From: Lepisosteus oculatus
Lineage: Eukaryota; Chordata; Actinopteri; Semionotiformes; Lepisosteidae
Direction of reading: 5' to 3'
DNA length: 64,000 nucleotides
Assembly: GCF_040954835.1 (NCBI RefSeq)
Contig: NC_090711.1
Location: forward strand, 5,959,501-6,023,500
The notes beneath the pieces are model-generated. The model made no database searches and was not told the origin of the DNA. It was given only the letters and a program-made list of their open reading frames with translations. The translations under genes were made by a program, and so were the position numbers. Positions 1 through 17,400 of the stretch are shown piece by piece (the first letter of the stretch is position 1; every line of letters begins with the position of its first letter).

Positions 1-386
1 ATAGATGTTCTTATTTTCAGAGAGTCCTGAAGCTGTATGATGTTGTAGGGTACATACCATACAGTAATTGCACATACAATTGCATAGCAGTCCTGCAATA
101 TTTGCATAATTAACATTATCTTCTTTTTTTGATTCTTGGATGCCTGTACAAGGACATTTGTAGATCCATCCCCAGCTGCCCTCCCATATATGATTTTGAT
201 GCATTCGGAGCAGGGAGATGGGAGCAGACCCAGAGCGGAGCTGGTGGACAGCAATCGTAATTTCTTTGCTCTGACTTCTAATGACTCCTGTGCGCTGCAC
301 CTTTCCGTTGTATACAACATGACAGTGCAAATTCTCAGAACTTATTTCAAGAAAGGGATGGGGTTTTATGCTGCCCCAAAAAGCAT

Positions 387-496
387 ATAATAATAATAAT
401 TGCTTACATTTATATAGCGCTTTTCTGGACACTCCACTCAAAGCGCTTTACAGGCAATGGGGACTCCCCTCCACCACCACCAATGTGCAGCATCCA
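387..496 (+). repeat. Dispersed fish repeat fragment beginning with a TAA run
   Basis: A (TAA)n run at 387-400 leads into a stretch containing TTATATAGCGCTTTT, AAAGCGCTTTACAG and GGGGACTCCCCTCC. I recognise this pattern from memory as a very common dispersed repeat of fish genomes, usually the 3' part of a non-autonomous or LINE-derived element. A decayed relative with the same order of motifs lies near 45.4 kb. The class was not confirmed by any search. Confidence 0.5.
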
Positions 497-2069
497 CTTT
501 TAATGCCTTACATAAATACAATGGCCTGGCTCTAAATGGCTGAGATTTCAAGAGCCCTCCAACATGTGTGTAAGTACAGGTCTCATTTCAGTTGTCATGC
601 TGGAGATCCTGGTAAGTGAAAAGAGATTGCTGTTAGAGGTTTAGCTTGTCCATATGGTGCAGAGGGAAAGCCGCTGCATTGCAGGGCTGTTGTAGTCAGG
701 GAAGCTCGAGGAGTAATCAGGCTTAATAACCCACCAGAGCTGCTGAGATCTGGCAGCAATAAAAGGACCTTGAAAGAGCAGCACTGGCTGTTTTTGTAAA
801 GGAAATTCGGTTCAGTTTATTTGTTATATGCATAAGTGCAATGAAATACTTATTTGTATGTATTCTTCAACAAGAACATATTAAGGAAACACCAAACACA
901 GAACAGCAGCAGCAACAGCGAAATTAAATAACATCATTTCACAATTTTAGCACTAGATATACTGCTATCAATCCAAGAGAACTTCCTACCAGACAGTACT
1001 ATTTCCATCACATATTAGGTTATGTGTAGTATATTTCCCATTCTATAGCCAAAAATGTTTTTTTTTAATTAGAATGATTGAAGATTGGAGCATGTCACTG
1101 CAGTTACACAGAGCTAGCAGGACACTGAAGCCCTGTTGCTTTAGCTGCTTTAAAACTCATGGCTGCACATGTCTGCAGTTCAGAAATAACTCGTCACAGA
1201 TCCTGCTCTGTGTAGTCAGGCTAATCTGTTAATGTTTCTTGACAAGCTGTCAGATTATACATCAGGATAGTGTTCCTGCACACTTCCAGTAATGCAGAGG
1301 GAGAAGAGGCTGTTAGGTTTCTTGTGATAATTGAGCTGTTGATAAATTTGGTCATTTGATTCAGTGCCACATTGATTGCATAGGTATAGTGACTTCAGAT
1401 GCCTTGGAAACCCAGTGCAGTAATTTTAATCTTTTGTATCAGTGATGGAATAGGAGGTAGCACTGTGTGTTATGGATTGCTGTACTTAATTTCTTAAACA
1501 CAGGAATAAACTGATTTCATTTTTTTCATTTAAATGTTCTGTTGGCTGTTAAAGTTTTGTATTAGGTTTGCAGTTATTTTCAGAACTACACACATTCAGG
1601 ACTGTGAGCTAAAATGAAGCCTTTGATATGTAGTGATTCTCATCTATCGATGTTCAACATGCGTAGCTCATACATACAAGAGCTTTTTAGTAAAAGAATA
1701 AGGGAGCTAATTCTTAATTGACAAGTTGAGGAGAGACTGCATAAAGTTTTTTTTGGTGGAAAAAGTATGCTTTAACTAGGGTGTTTCTGAAACCAAAATC
1801 TTGAGTGTAGAAAAAAGTCTGAAGGAGCAAGCAGATCAATTACATGCTTCAATTAGCACTGGTGATTAAGGACCCAGTTTGAATGAAAACTAGCAGACAC
1901 AGCAGTCTCTCAGGAGATGAGAACCACTTTTATATATAATACAGCTGAGGGAGGTTTATCAAACCTTTTACTTTGTAAAAAAAATGTTTGAGCACCATTT
2001 TGTATTCTTTTGTGGCCATTGTCTAAAATTGATATTTTCCAGATATATCTATGGCATGTATGTAATGTA

Positions 2070-2275
2070 TATACAGTGCTTCACAAAAGTATGCACTCAC
2101 TTTCCCAAATTGTCCCATTTTGTTTAATTCCAAATGAAGTATCACTTTTTTGTAAAGAAATATTTTTGAAACTTGAATACCTACACAGAACATTGTGCCC
2201 TGTTCTGTTTAACTGGTGAGATTTATAGATTACAGTGCATACATTTGTGAACAGTCTGCTTTTATGGTGTAGCAC
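2070..2275 (+). mobile_element. Decayed Tc1/mariner-like non-autonomous element fragment
   Basis: The segment opens with ACAGTGCTTCACAAAAGTAT followed by a CCCATTTTGTTTAATTCC-like stretch. This resembles the left end of a family common in fish (CAGTGCTTTGCAAAAGTATTC, then a CCTATTTTGTTGCATTAC block). No transposase frame is present and I could not find the matching right end, so the boundaries are approximate and the class is a tentative call from memory. Confidence 0.4.
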
Positions 2276-2760
2276 AACTCCAAATATGGTTAGTCTTTCT
2301 AAATACAGTTCATCTTTCTGTTTTCCATATTTCAGTATTGTGTTTGTGTGCAGTGTAATTATTCACCACCCATCGGTGGTGATCTGTCATTCAAATGAAA
2401 CACGTGCTACTAGCTCGATATTATACAGCAATCTGCATGTGTGAATTCACTTGGCTGTCGTGTACTGCCAATTATGAAAGCCTTTGAAATGTCAGATTTT
2501 TTTCAGAAATCCTGTAAAGTGGGAAAATGTGTGATGCTGAGCTTTATGTGTTTTCAGGTTTTTCATTTGGTCCCAGTCAATTTATTGATTTTTGTGTTTC
2601 CTAGGTATTCACAAAAGCAATATTTTAAGCATAATTAATTGAATTTGCCAGACGTCGTGACTCGGGCTGTGTTTTGCTCTGTTTAAGGCCTTAATTTCAG
2701 CTGCTCCCTTACAGCCTAGTGATGTGGTAACTTGTTGTCTCCAGGTTGCCCAGGAAATAA

Positions 2761-7294
<4,534 letters not shown>

Positions 7295-9365
7295 ATCTCC
7301 CTGCCAGGGCCTGTAAATTCAGAGTTTTAACAAGGAAACAAGGGGTCAGTTCAACACTGGAAAGAGAACGTCAAGGGAGAGATGGGGAGAATGAACTTTC
7401 ACAGACATGTTCTGCCATGGCAGCAACAGACATCAGAATTCATTACAAATTATTTTTTTGCCTCCGATCTCCACTACTCACAATCCTATCCACCTCATGT
7501 GAAGTTCTGTAGCATGCACTATTTAATGCAGTTTAGGTAGGTTTTTCATTTTATGTCTTGTCCTAGACGTGTATATATCTATAAATGTGGTTTATTTGCA
7601 CCACTGTCGATTCACAATTTCATTCAACAGTGCTTTGGAAAATGAAAGTTCTGCATGTCAGCTATTATGCTTTGACATGTCCAAAAAGTAAGTTGAGTAA
7701 GTTTTCAATGCATAAAATGTGTCCTTAAATTTTGGAATCAAGAAAGCACAAGGCAGTTTGTGTGTTTCTTCTTGTTAGAAGATGCTGATGATGGTTTGTT
7801 CTCTGAAACCGTGGGATTAGCACTCTGCATGTGCTGTGCTTCAAATTTGATTATATTTTGAATGAGAGGAGCACCAAGAGTAGAGTACAATCAGTAAGTT
7901 AATGTTTTCATCAGCACAGTACAATCCAACTTTTCCTTCCTCAACATGAAATAATGCATGTTTGACAGTTAACGAGTTTGTTTTCTTGCGGTTTTGTCTT
8001 GTGTGGGAAGCATTTCCTGAGATTCTTTTTCAAGTAACATTCCTTACAACAATCAATATCTATGCCATACAGTTTGTGTCTCGAATGCCCTGTGTTATCT
8101 CTGCAGCAGTGATTCTAAAGCATTATTTACCCATGGTTAGCTTTTATAATTTAATGTAATTTTGGCTTTAATTTTAGACTGTAAAGCTAAGAATTAAGAC
8201 CCATTTAATGTACTGCAGTTGTATAGCAGTGCACATTTCAGCATTTTTGCAAGTACTCAACATATGCAGTATTTGTTTTTGAGAAAAAGTGCTGGCCTAT
8301 AAATCATTTGAAAGTAGAGTATTTTTTTGCCTTTTGGTTGTAATTGAAATTATGCTGCAAATATTTAAAAGGTGGACATACCTAAGAGAATATGGCAGAG
8401 TGGACCTAAATTCATCAATGTGAGTTGTTAAGGAACTAAAAGTAAATCCTTTTAAATGCCCTCTTAAATGTTCTAGCACAAATGTACACTTTTTAAAAAC
8501 ATTGTTATAAATCAAGGTACAGATAAAAAAATGTAAAAATTGAAATAAAGAGGAATGTTAGCCTGATTACACAGGTATTCAACCTGGTTTTGTTAGTAAA
8601 GCATTAATTTGATATTTGTTACAACCATGTAATACTGTGCACTACACCTTTATAAATCAGAAGTAAATGTACTGTATAATGTACATTTTGATGTGAAAAT
8701 AAGAATACAAAATAAGCTGACTCAGATTCTGAAAGGGGGCACACCAATCCAATGGGGATATGGAAAAATGTTAATTACACCAGTAACTCAGTAGTAGTTT
8801 TTTACAGAACCACCATGTAGCTTGTTGTGTACGTTTATTAAACATCAAGTTTTTCTCATACAGTACATCATTTTTCAGACACATGTTGGTTCCATTTGTG
8901 AACTGCAACACTTCTTGCCCAACTTCTAACTGGACTCTAATCCACTCATCAGCAATCTTTTTTTAATCTCTGCTCTGTTTCAGATTTTTTACTTTTTCTC
9001 CATTCTGACCTCCGCACAGTATTGTGGGGCTGTGCACAGTTAGACTCACTTATCTAATCGGTTTGTAAATATCCAGTTAATAATTTGGCCCGTTGTTCAC
9101 ATCGCCAACAGCTTGTCTCAAGTAGGGAATTCTGTTCAATTTCAAAATGGTACCAAAGGGGACACAACTCTGAACTGAGTAGCTTTTAGCTTGGGACATG
9201 TCCTTTCTGAAAATCATTACGAGTTGTTCGTCCTCCTTAAAAAGCAACTGTGAATAAGTGGAGTGAATACCTATTCGCTAGTTATTCAGATCCATCGAAA
9301 TGCGTGCCAGTCTACAGTTTATATTATGCTTTCCAATGAAAATAATTAACATTTGAACTATTGTG

Positions 9366-9382
9366 TTGTGTGTGTGTGTGTG
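9366..9382. repeat. Short TG dinucleotide microsatellite
   Basis: An uninterrupted run of about eight TG units inside the probable DNAJC5 3' UTR. Only the repeat itself is seen. Confidence 0.8.
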
Positions 9383-12300
9383 TCATCAGGAAGAATTTGT
9401 CTCCCCTTACCTTTTTATGAGTATTTTGGTGGTGAGTGTTTGTGGAGTGAGTGAGCGATTGCTCCAATGTGATATTTCTACTGCTATTTCCACATAGCCA
9501 CAGCTGTTCGTGCTGTTCTCAAAGTTAATGTTAAAAATTCGTGGAGCTGACATTAGAGTTTTGTTTTTATTTTATTTTTTGTTTTCAGGTGGGAAGAGAG
9601 AAAGTTGTCTCCATGGCATTTCATAGCATTTCTGTTGTCGAACCAACTTCTCGTAATAAGGTAAAGGGACCAATTAAAAATAGAGAAACATCAATTCCTT
9701 CACCACTTTGGATATTAGGTACATTTTTCTTCCTCGTTGTTCAAAAAGGAGAAGACAATACTATATTAAGAATTAATTTGAAGTCCTCGGGCTGTCAAAA
9801 CCTGAATGGCTTAAAGTGAGACAAAATGTTAAATGCTTTGAATCCGTTAAGTTTCCTCAGCTCTGTGTTTATATACCGTACTTAATATTTGTTTCTGTTC
9901 TTTTTCGTATCGAGGCCAGGAGCAGTGGTGATATATTTACCAGCAGTCATGTTGTGCTATGCAAACCCTTCTTTTCATATGTAAAACATCAGAATCCTTA
10001 GTGGATCAATTCCAATCAAATCATATTGGGTTATATTAAAAAAAAAAATGTGATGGAAAAGTTTAAAGAGGATCTGTTGCGGTGTTGAACCAGTACTTGA
10101 AAAGCGTGAATACAATGCAAGGGCAGCTACTTTGTGTTGTAGAGTGTACATTATGTTCAGGAATTAGCACGAATTAACTAATAACCAAGATTTAAATCTG
10201 GGAATCAAAGAGTAACATCATTCCTGTTTAGCTGACACTTATTAGTAAGGGATATGATCATATTTTTTATTAAACCAGTTTTCTTTGATATGTATAATGG
10301 CTTTCCTTGCATCTATGTTACATAAATATTCTGTGGCTGAGCAAATAATAAATTCAGGTTTCCCCAATCTCCTATGTCCACATTACTCTTTGAATTAAAT
10401 ATCTTTCTGTAATTATTTTACTGCCTATCCTTTTAACCTTCTTTTTGTGATTTTAAGTGCAGATCATAAATGGTTACTGTTTTTTCTTACAAAAATTTAG
10501 TTAAGTAAGCTTAATGTCTTTAATAAGCAGGAAAGTAAATGGTTTTGAAATGGAAGCATCACTTTAGATATTTGGAGTTTCTCCTACTGTGAGAAATCTG
10601 ATCATGACCACATGATGCAAATCGTTTTTCATATCCTTTATTTTGACTTAATCATTTGGTCCCAATTACCTATAGAGTACTGGTGCCTTTCTACAGAAGT
10701 AATAGGCTGTGTCCAGAAGGGTTTCATTTAAGACCTGATGTAGAACATCACGAGAAGCTGTAAGGTACAGAAGACTATAGTGATGCCTGAGCCTCTTTAT
10801 GGCTTACCCTAAAACAAGACAACATATACAATTTGAAATAGTTGTAATTAATAATGTTATTGTGGTTTGCTGGAGATTGGGCTCCCTGCATTAATACTTA
10901 AATCTCAACAAAATAGTCCTAAATTAAAACTAATAGTAAACATGGAAATGAATGAGGGTTTAATTTTTTAAAGAATAAGGAAATAATATTTCCTTATGCA
11001 CAAGACAGTAACGGGAGATTTTCTAAAGGGTAACATTAGCAGTGAGATAGACTTTCTACAATCAAGGGCCTTAAAGGGCAAAAACAGAGGATTAATTAAA
11101 ATAAAAGGGAGAAAAGTCTGGTATTTTAATTATCATGTCTGTATAACATTTGGGCTGTTTTTTTATTTACTTTTGAAACTCGTCTGAGATTTGTGTCATA
11201 TGTGACATTTTCTCTACAGCCATCCTCTGCTGTAGTATTTTTGTTGTGGTTTAACATGGTATGAAGCAGTCTTGACTTGGATATATATGTATACGAAGAT
11301 GTTTGTTTTGTAGAAATGTCAAAATACTGTACGTACTGTATGTGGTTTTGCATTGCTTTTGTATTTCTTTTTTTATGTGTTGTATGACCTTTTATGAACT
11401 ACTTAAGAGGCAGTACTGGTACAAAGGGAGAAGGAACATTCATTTTAAGGTAGCATAGGTGTGTCTATCTAAATTTTGTATTTAAACACTGGTAGCAATG
11501 AACCTGAAGGTTATCTGCTGAGGAACAGTGCCACCACAACAGCAAAGGTTTTCTTCCGCTTACCCCTTTCTGCCACTAGACTTTACTGGATTACATTCCA
11601 GACTTTTTCTTGTATGTTTTGTTTTTTTTTTTAAATTAAAGCGACAGCCATTTGTATTCAGGAAATTCCTCACAGTCTAATCCTCCAATCCTGCTGGAAG
11701 TGTTCTGTTGAAACACTGTCAGCTGTTGAGCTGTGCGTATCAGATCACTGCTCCACTCCTGGAATATGAACACTACTGATTCCTTGCAGCCCATTGCCCT
11801 GTGTAGTGATGTGAGCCATGTCCGCTCTTGTTTCCTATCGAAACCTCTTTCACAACTACTGTTCCATGGAAAGTCATTGGACACACCTGTTACACAACCT
11901 GCAGTGCGCTGATTTTGTACGTTGTGTTATAAAATGAAGTTCCTGCTCTTAGTTTCCAATGTATTGCAACGGATTGCAAAACCTTTCCATGTTTTGAGCA
12001 GTCTTTTATTTTGGATCATGAAAATGCACTGAAAAAATATGCCCATGAACAGTATCTGTTTAGTTTTTTTTAATCCTAAATATAGCACCGTCAGACTTAT
12101 TAGAAACCATGGAACCAATTGAACAACTAGCTGTTTAACGTATTAAAAATGGAAGAATTGTTTCCTTGTTCTTTAATGGTGAAAGTTTTCCTTTTATTAC
12201 AAATAGCTGTTGCTGATGCTTTTCTTATTTTTTTAAAAGCGTATGCGTTCTTTTTATTTAGATGGAAAGGTGTACTATGAATTCCATTTCTGGGAACCTT

Positions 12301-12789
12301 TGAATGTAGAAGGCCACCTTGTGACTTTCTGTAGAAGACTCCCTTTACTTTGGTTCTTTGAGCCTGGTTAACTACTGTTTATTCATTTTAGTCCCCAAAT
12401 TCAAATTCTTTAGCTTGTAATTTTATCAGTACAATATATAATGTGACTTCCAGGGGTCTGGAGTGTGACCTCTGCAACGATTATCACTGGGTTGACAAGC
12501 TGAAGGACCTCCATCTCCTTCACGCTTAGAGTTTCTGATCCTTCTCTGCACATTTCCTAAAGTTGCTAAATTGGTAGCAGCATAGATTGTATGGCCTGCT
12601 TTTGGTCACCAAAAGTGAAAAACAACACAAAACAGCATTAAGGCTTTGTCTTAATCTTGCGTTGCTCTTACATTTTATTGCCTTTTATAGCTCATGTTGA
12701 AAGAGAACCGTTTTCAAACTTAAAAAAACTACAAAGATAAAAATATTTCAACATTAACTGAAAAAATAGAAGTATACATATAAAGTTAC

Positions 12790-12862
12790 AAGTAAAGGTT
12801 TATTCCATGTTGAAAAGACAAGAAAAGCAACGATTCGGCCATTGAACCTCGTTGTGTTTACT
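12790..12862 (-). repeat. Dispersed repeat tail with GCAACG-TTCGGCC motif
   Basis: On the + strand, GTAAAGGTTTATTCCATGTT is followed by GCAACGATTCGGCC and then ACCTCGTTGTG. Read on the minus strand this is the familiar end of a non-coding retroelement tail in basal ray-finned fish (CTGAAGAAGGC...GCCGAAACGTTGC...AATAAACCTTTAC), recognised from memory. Two more decayed relatives lie near 50.37 and 60.32 kb. The element class is uncertain. Confidence 0.45.
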
Positions 12863-13892
12863 TGTTCCTTTGCAGCCTACATATGCTGACGTAGCTACCT
12901 ACTTGAACTACATATGAAGAATGCACTGAATGAATAGGAATTCTGAATTCAGTTTCAGTCATGTTATGCAAGTTTTACATTATGTTCCATATAGTAGTAG
13001 TCTGTACCTTTGTCTTAGTATTTTATCACTCCATGTGCCAGATATCAAGGTACATCTGTTTGTCAAAAGCTAACTTTTTGCAGCTTGACCTGCGTCAGCT
13101 GTATGATATGTGTTTGGTTTGTAGATGAGTGAAATGCCTTTGTGTTGAATTGTTATCCACGGGCAAAAGTAAACGTCAGTTGGCATTTACAATGCCAAGC
13201 AGCATAAGCTTCCCTACCTTGGGCTATAGCTATAGCAAAACATGCACTACCTTATTTTTACTGTTTATTTTTCTCAAGGATGCTGTTTTCACACTAGCTG
13301 TTCTGTTATTGCTGCCATGTTAAATTGTTTCCAGTACAAGTGAAGAAAAAGGCGATAAAGCAACATTTTTTACTTTTGTGTAACCTGCCACTTTGTGTCA
13401 ACCTGTATGCCAATAACATGTTTTAATGGTTTAATATGAGTTTCTAGTAACTCCCCCTGCTTTTATTGGTGGTGTGGTATCTGTGGTCATTTACTTAGGA
13501 ATCCTATCCCGAAACCTCATGACATGCTATGGCTTCTTTCTTGAAATGTTGGAAAATGCAAACTGTATGAGTGAATGCATTGTGTATTGGAACTGTATTG
13601 GATTACTGAAAAAAGAAATGTTATTTTAGAATCTTTAAAAAATAAAATAGTGGAATAATAGTGATATGGTAATATGATGCATTTTTTCTGTTATGTTTTT
13701 AATAAAGGACCATAGTTTAAATCGTATATAGATGTGGCCATTAAAAATGTGTAACACATGACTTAATGGTTAAGGTCTCTTGTACATACACTAAAATAAT
13801 TATATTAATACAGTTTTATGTTTTAGCATGGTTATTTATGTACTGTATGTCCAAAAGAAAACATGGGCAATTTATCTGATTTGCTGTTGTAA

Positions 13893-13898
13893 AATAAA
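13893..13898 (+). terminator. dnajc5: Candidate distal polyadenylation signal of DNAJC5
   Basis: An AATAAA hexamer followed within about 30 nt by a TGTTGTCTTCTGTGC stretch, the GT-rich type of downstream element. It is the last good signal before the next gene on the same strand. Earlier hexamers could also be used. Confidence 0.35.
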
Positions 13899-14475
13899 TG
13901 TTTCTGATGCTTAAATGTTGTCTTCTGTGCATTTTTTAGAGAACCTACTTTCCTTTGCTTTTCAGAAGTATTGTACCAACAGCTATTACCCATTCCTGCT
14001 GAGTTCCCTTTAGATATTCTATGTGTAACTGTAGACCTTGTTTAAAAGAAATTACACCCTACTCTCAGACATTTTTTTTAACTGGGGAAATAAACTTTTT
14101 TTAACAACCGTATGGAAAACATATCAGTTTTCCACCCAGAATAAAACAGTGTCGCATGTGTTGTGTCTTAACTGTTTTGAAAAGTTTAATTCTCAAAGGA
14201 TCAAAAGTCTGGCACTGCCATTCCCCCTAAAGGCATGAAGGATAGCTTGCTGGGTAACATGAGAAAGAGCACAGCCTCCTACTGTAAATTCTAGTTGCTT
14301 CTTATATGGACAGAGAGACAGCCCCCATGATCTGTAATGTAACACTTGCGCTTTAAAAGTTAATCCTGACAGATGGTTTAGTCATGTTAATTGAATCCTG
14401 TTCTTCTGAAAATCATCCTGCTGAAGTTCCAACACAGAGCACTTTCCCATTTTCTCCCCTCCGTGAGCTGCTGTG

Positions 14476-17400
14476 ATGTCTCTTCCCATGGAATATAGCT
14501 CCTTTCACAGGGACCAGACCATGGACAGCCTGGAGCGACAGCTCATTTGCCCCATATGTCTCGAGGTTTTCACAAAGCCTGTCGTCATACTGCCCTGCCA
14601 GCATAACCTGTGCCGAAAGTGCGCCAACGACATCTTCCAGGTAAGGAGCCTTGAGACTTGCGTCTAGCCAAAATCTGGTGCAAATCTCCATTTCTGTTAT
14701 TGTCTTAAGATGGACATTCTTGAGGATATCTTGGGTTACAAAAAATAAAGAGAACCTTTTGGAAGTGTTCCTTTTTCCTTTGGAAAAGGTAAACGAATCT
14801 TTGATTTAAAATGTTCTTGGACAGCAGGGATCACAATGACTGCACTGCCCTTTACTGCAGCTATTTAACTGGCTAGATTCCAGACAGACCATTTTGGTTT
14901 CAGTTGTCTTGTTTCATCAAAAGGCACAGATTTGACCCTCTTCATAGCCTTATCAAACAAAAATGTTTAGGGTATAGCATCTGGAGAGGATTGCTAACTA
15001 CTTTTTTTAAGCAAAGCCTTCAAATTGTCACATTTATGTCAGTTCAAGGCTAATGCAATCAATTTTGGTATTAAGTAACTGTTTTGGTGACTTAAGTCAG
15101 AAAGAAACTTTCTGTGCATCTTTTAAATGGGAGACATGTAAAATATCTTGGGTACAGCCTTTTGGGTAAATCTCACTATAATACTGTAACTCCTTTGTTT
15201 TTTTTAACTTGATTCCAAACATTGGTGGCGGTTTTATCAGAATCCTCAAGGGCACTGACAAACTCAACCCAGCAGATTTCTTAAGAATGAACAGTGATTC
15301 AATACAAACCAAAGAACACAAGTAGAGAACTACATGGAAAACCAAACGCAGGAGGCACTTTTATACACAGTGGGTGGTTGGAGTATGGGCCGTGCCTGCC
15401 ATGTTGTCGAACCCTGGCTTCTTTTAAGGAACAGCTGGATGAGATCCTTGAATCAGTCAGCTGCCGACTACCAAATAGGCTAGATGGCCAGGCTAACCTC
15501 CTTTCTTTTATAACTTTAACTATTGTGTAATTTTAATACAAAACTCGCATTAAAATAAGGAGGGCCATGTTCAACCATGCTCATGAATGGCGTGTTCAGA
15601 TCACTGTAAATGAAGCTGTCAGTCAGACACAAGCCCCTCTGCCTTAAGGAAAGTGGTATCAGAGCAACTTGAAACTAACCTACAATCCTGGAAAAAACAA
15701 TGTCATGTTAACATTTGGATTTGGGGGATTAGGGATGCGGGGTGTCTGCATTTCAGTCTCCAATATGAACGATGGCGAGTGTAGAGCAAGAGAAGCATAA
15801 TTAAACGAACCAAAACTGTGCGATCGTCCAGAAGTGGAGCACTCTTGAATCATATTCTGGGGGAAATAAAATAGTGTTGTGCACACTGGTAAATAACAGA
15901 ATTGTAATAATTCCAGGTCCCCTTCTGTTTGTTTCTTAGGGTCTGGGTAATATTGCAGCGGTGGTTGTTATTGTAGGGACGCCAAGGCAGCTGACTCTCT
16001 TACCACACTGACTATTTCAGGCATTCTTTTCCCTCTGAGAGGAGAAACACCTGTGATCGAGCTTCTCCTATAACCATCCACGGGGCACTGCTGTCCGCTC
16101 ACTTGTTTACAAAATAATGTACCCAAATTTAAAAATGCCAGTTGGATCGGTCATTCTAACTTTAAATTCCCTTCGAGTCACCACTTGCTGCAGGGCAAAT
16201 TATGAAACGTATTTGACTTTAGTAAACAGTGATGAGTTAAAATGCAAAAGCTTAGATTTTAATTCCTACTTTTCCCACAGGATGTCACATCAAACTCCCG
16301 TATTTCTGAAGTAATTTGCATTCAAAGCTCCTAGTGGTAACATTTATTTTATAAAACCGACTCGGGATGCTCAACAGTTATTAGATGGATGTGAAACAAA
16401 AAAAATATTTTCTTCTCAAGTTACCCAAGTCTGTCGAGCATGAATGGCGCATTCATTACTGCAAACAATAAAAAAAAAACGTTTTAAGTAATACGAATTG
16501 ATATGCCATTATGATATTTATCTAAATATTTTATTAGTAATTGAATTCTAAAATAATAGGAATGGAATAACAGGACACTGTACTTTTTGTAAATATCATC
16601 CTTTGGTAGGAAATGAACTGGATTACATGTAAAAGGGTAGCCATCTCTGTTTCAGGCGCGGGGCACGACAGTGGGTGCTGGGGGCAGGTTTAGATGCCCC
16701 TCCTGTCGTCACGAGGTGGTTCTGGACAGACACGGGGTCTACGGCCTCCAGCGCAACCTGCTGGTGGAAAACATCATCGACATCTACAAGCAGGAGTCCG
16801 CCAGGTATGGTTCCTGGCAATCAGGCTGACTCGGGTTTCACAACACAGGCTTCCTGGGATAAGAGCACTGGCACACGAGAGACGAGATCATCCTTTTGTA
16901 GCTCTGTGATGCTTTGTAATGATCAGCTGTTAAGCCGGTGCACAGTCTCCATCTCTGTCACTTGTAAATGGTATGACGGATACCTTTTCCACATTCTGTC
17001 ACTGTAAGCACTGATCATATCATTTCTGGCTCCTGGTATTTGGAACTTTGAGCTATATCATAGTAAATGCTGTGTGAACTTTGGATTTTGTATTATTTCA
17101 TAGTTGCCATTTAGATCCACTTTTAACCCTGTAAGGTGAAGCTGCCCTCAGACTCTACAGCAGTGTTGTGTAATAAAGGGGAATTCACTGGGATTGATCA
17201 CAGCTGCTATTTTTAGGTTATGAGCACAGAATCATCAGATGTTGTAGTCCACTGTTATCTTTGCTTTGTTTGTTTGCTTTGTTTTAAAATGCAATTCTAA
17301 AGAAAAAAAGTCCATCTGTGTCTCATTGATTTTTTCTCTGTGCGGCAGAAGAAATGCCAGCCTAGTGTAACATTACAAAATACCAAGAAGTTTGGTTTTG

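Larger units (their letters stand above)
7295..13898 (+). other. dnajc5: Probable long DNAJC5 3' untranslated region
   Basis: No gene is recognisable between the DNAJC5 stop codon and the next gene. The sequence is AT-rich with several AATAAA hexamers, among them 8543-8548 and 13893-13898; the latter is followed by a GT-rich stretch. Mammalian DNAJC5 has a 3' UTR of several kilobases, so a long UTR is plausible, but no transcript evidence is available and part of this may be intergenic. A short TG microsatellite lies at 9366-9382 and a repeat at about 12.8 kb. Confidence 0.4.

Noticed and set aside
136-390. 84-codon plus frame near the window start
   Set aside because: No domain, no conserved motif, no convincing splice sites, and it runs into a TAA repeat.
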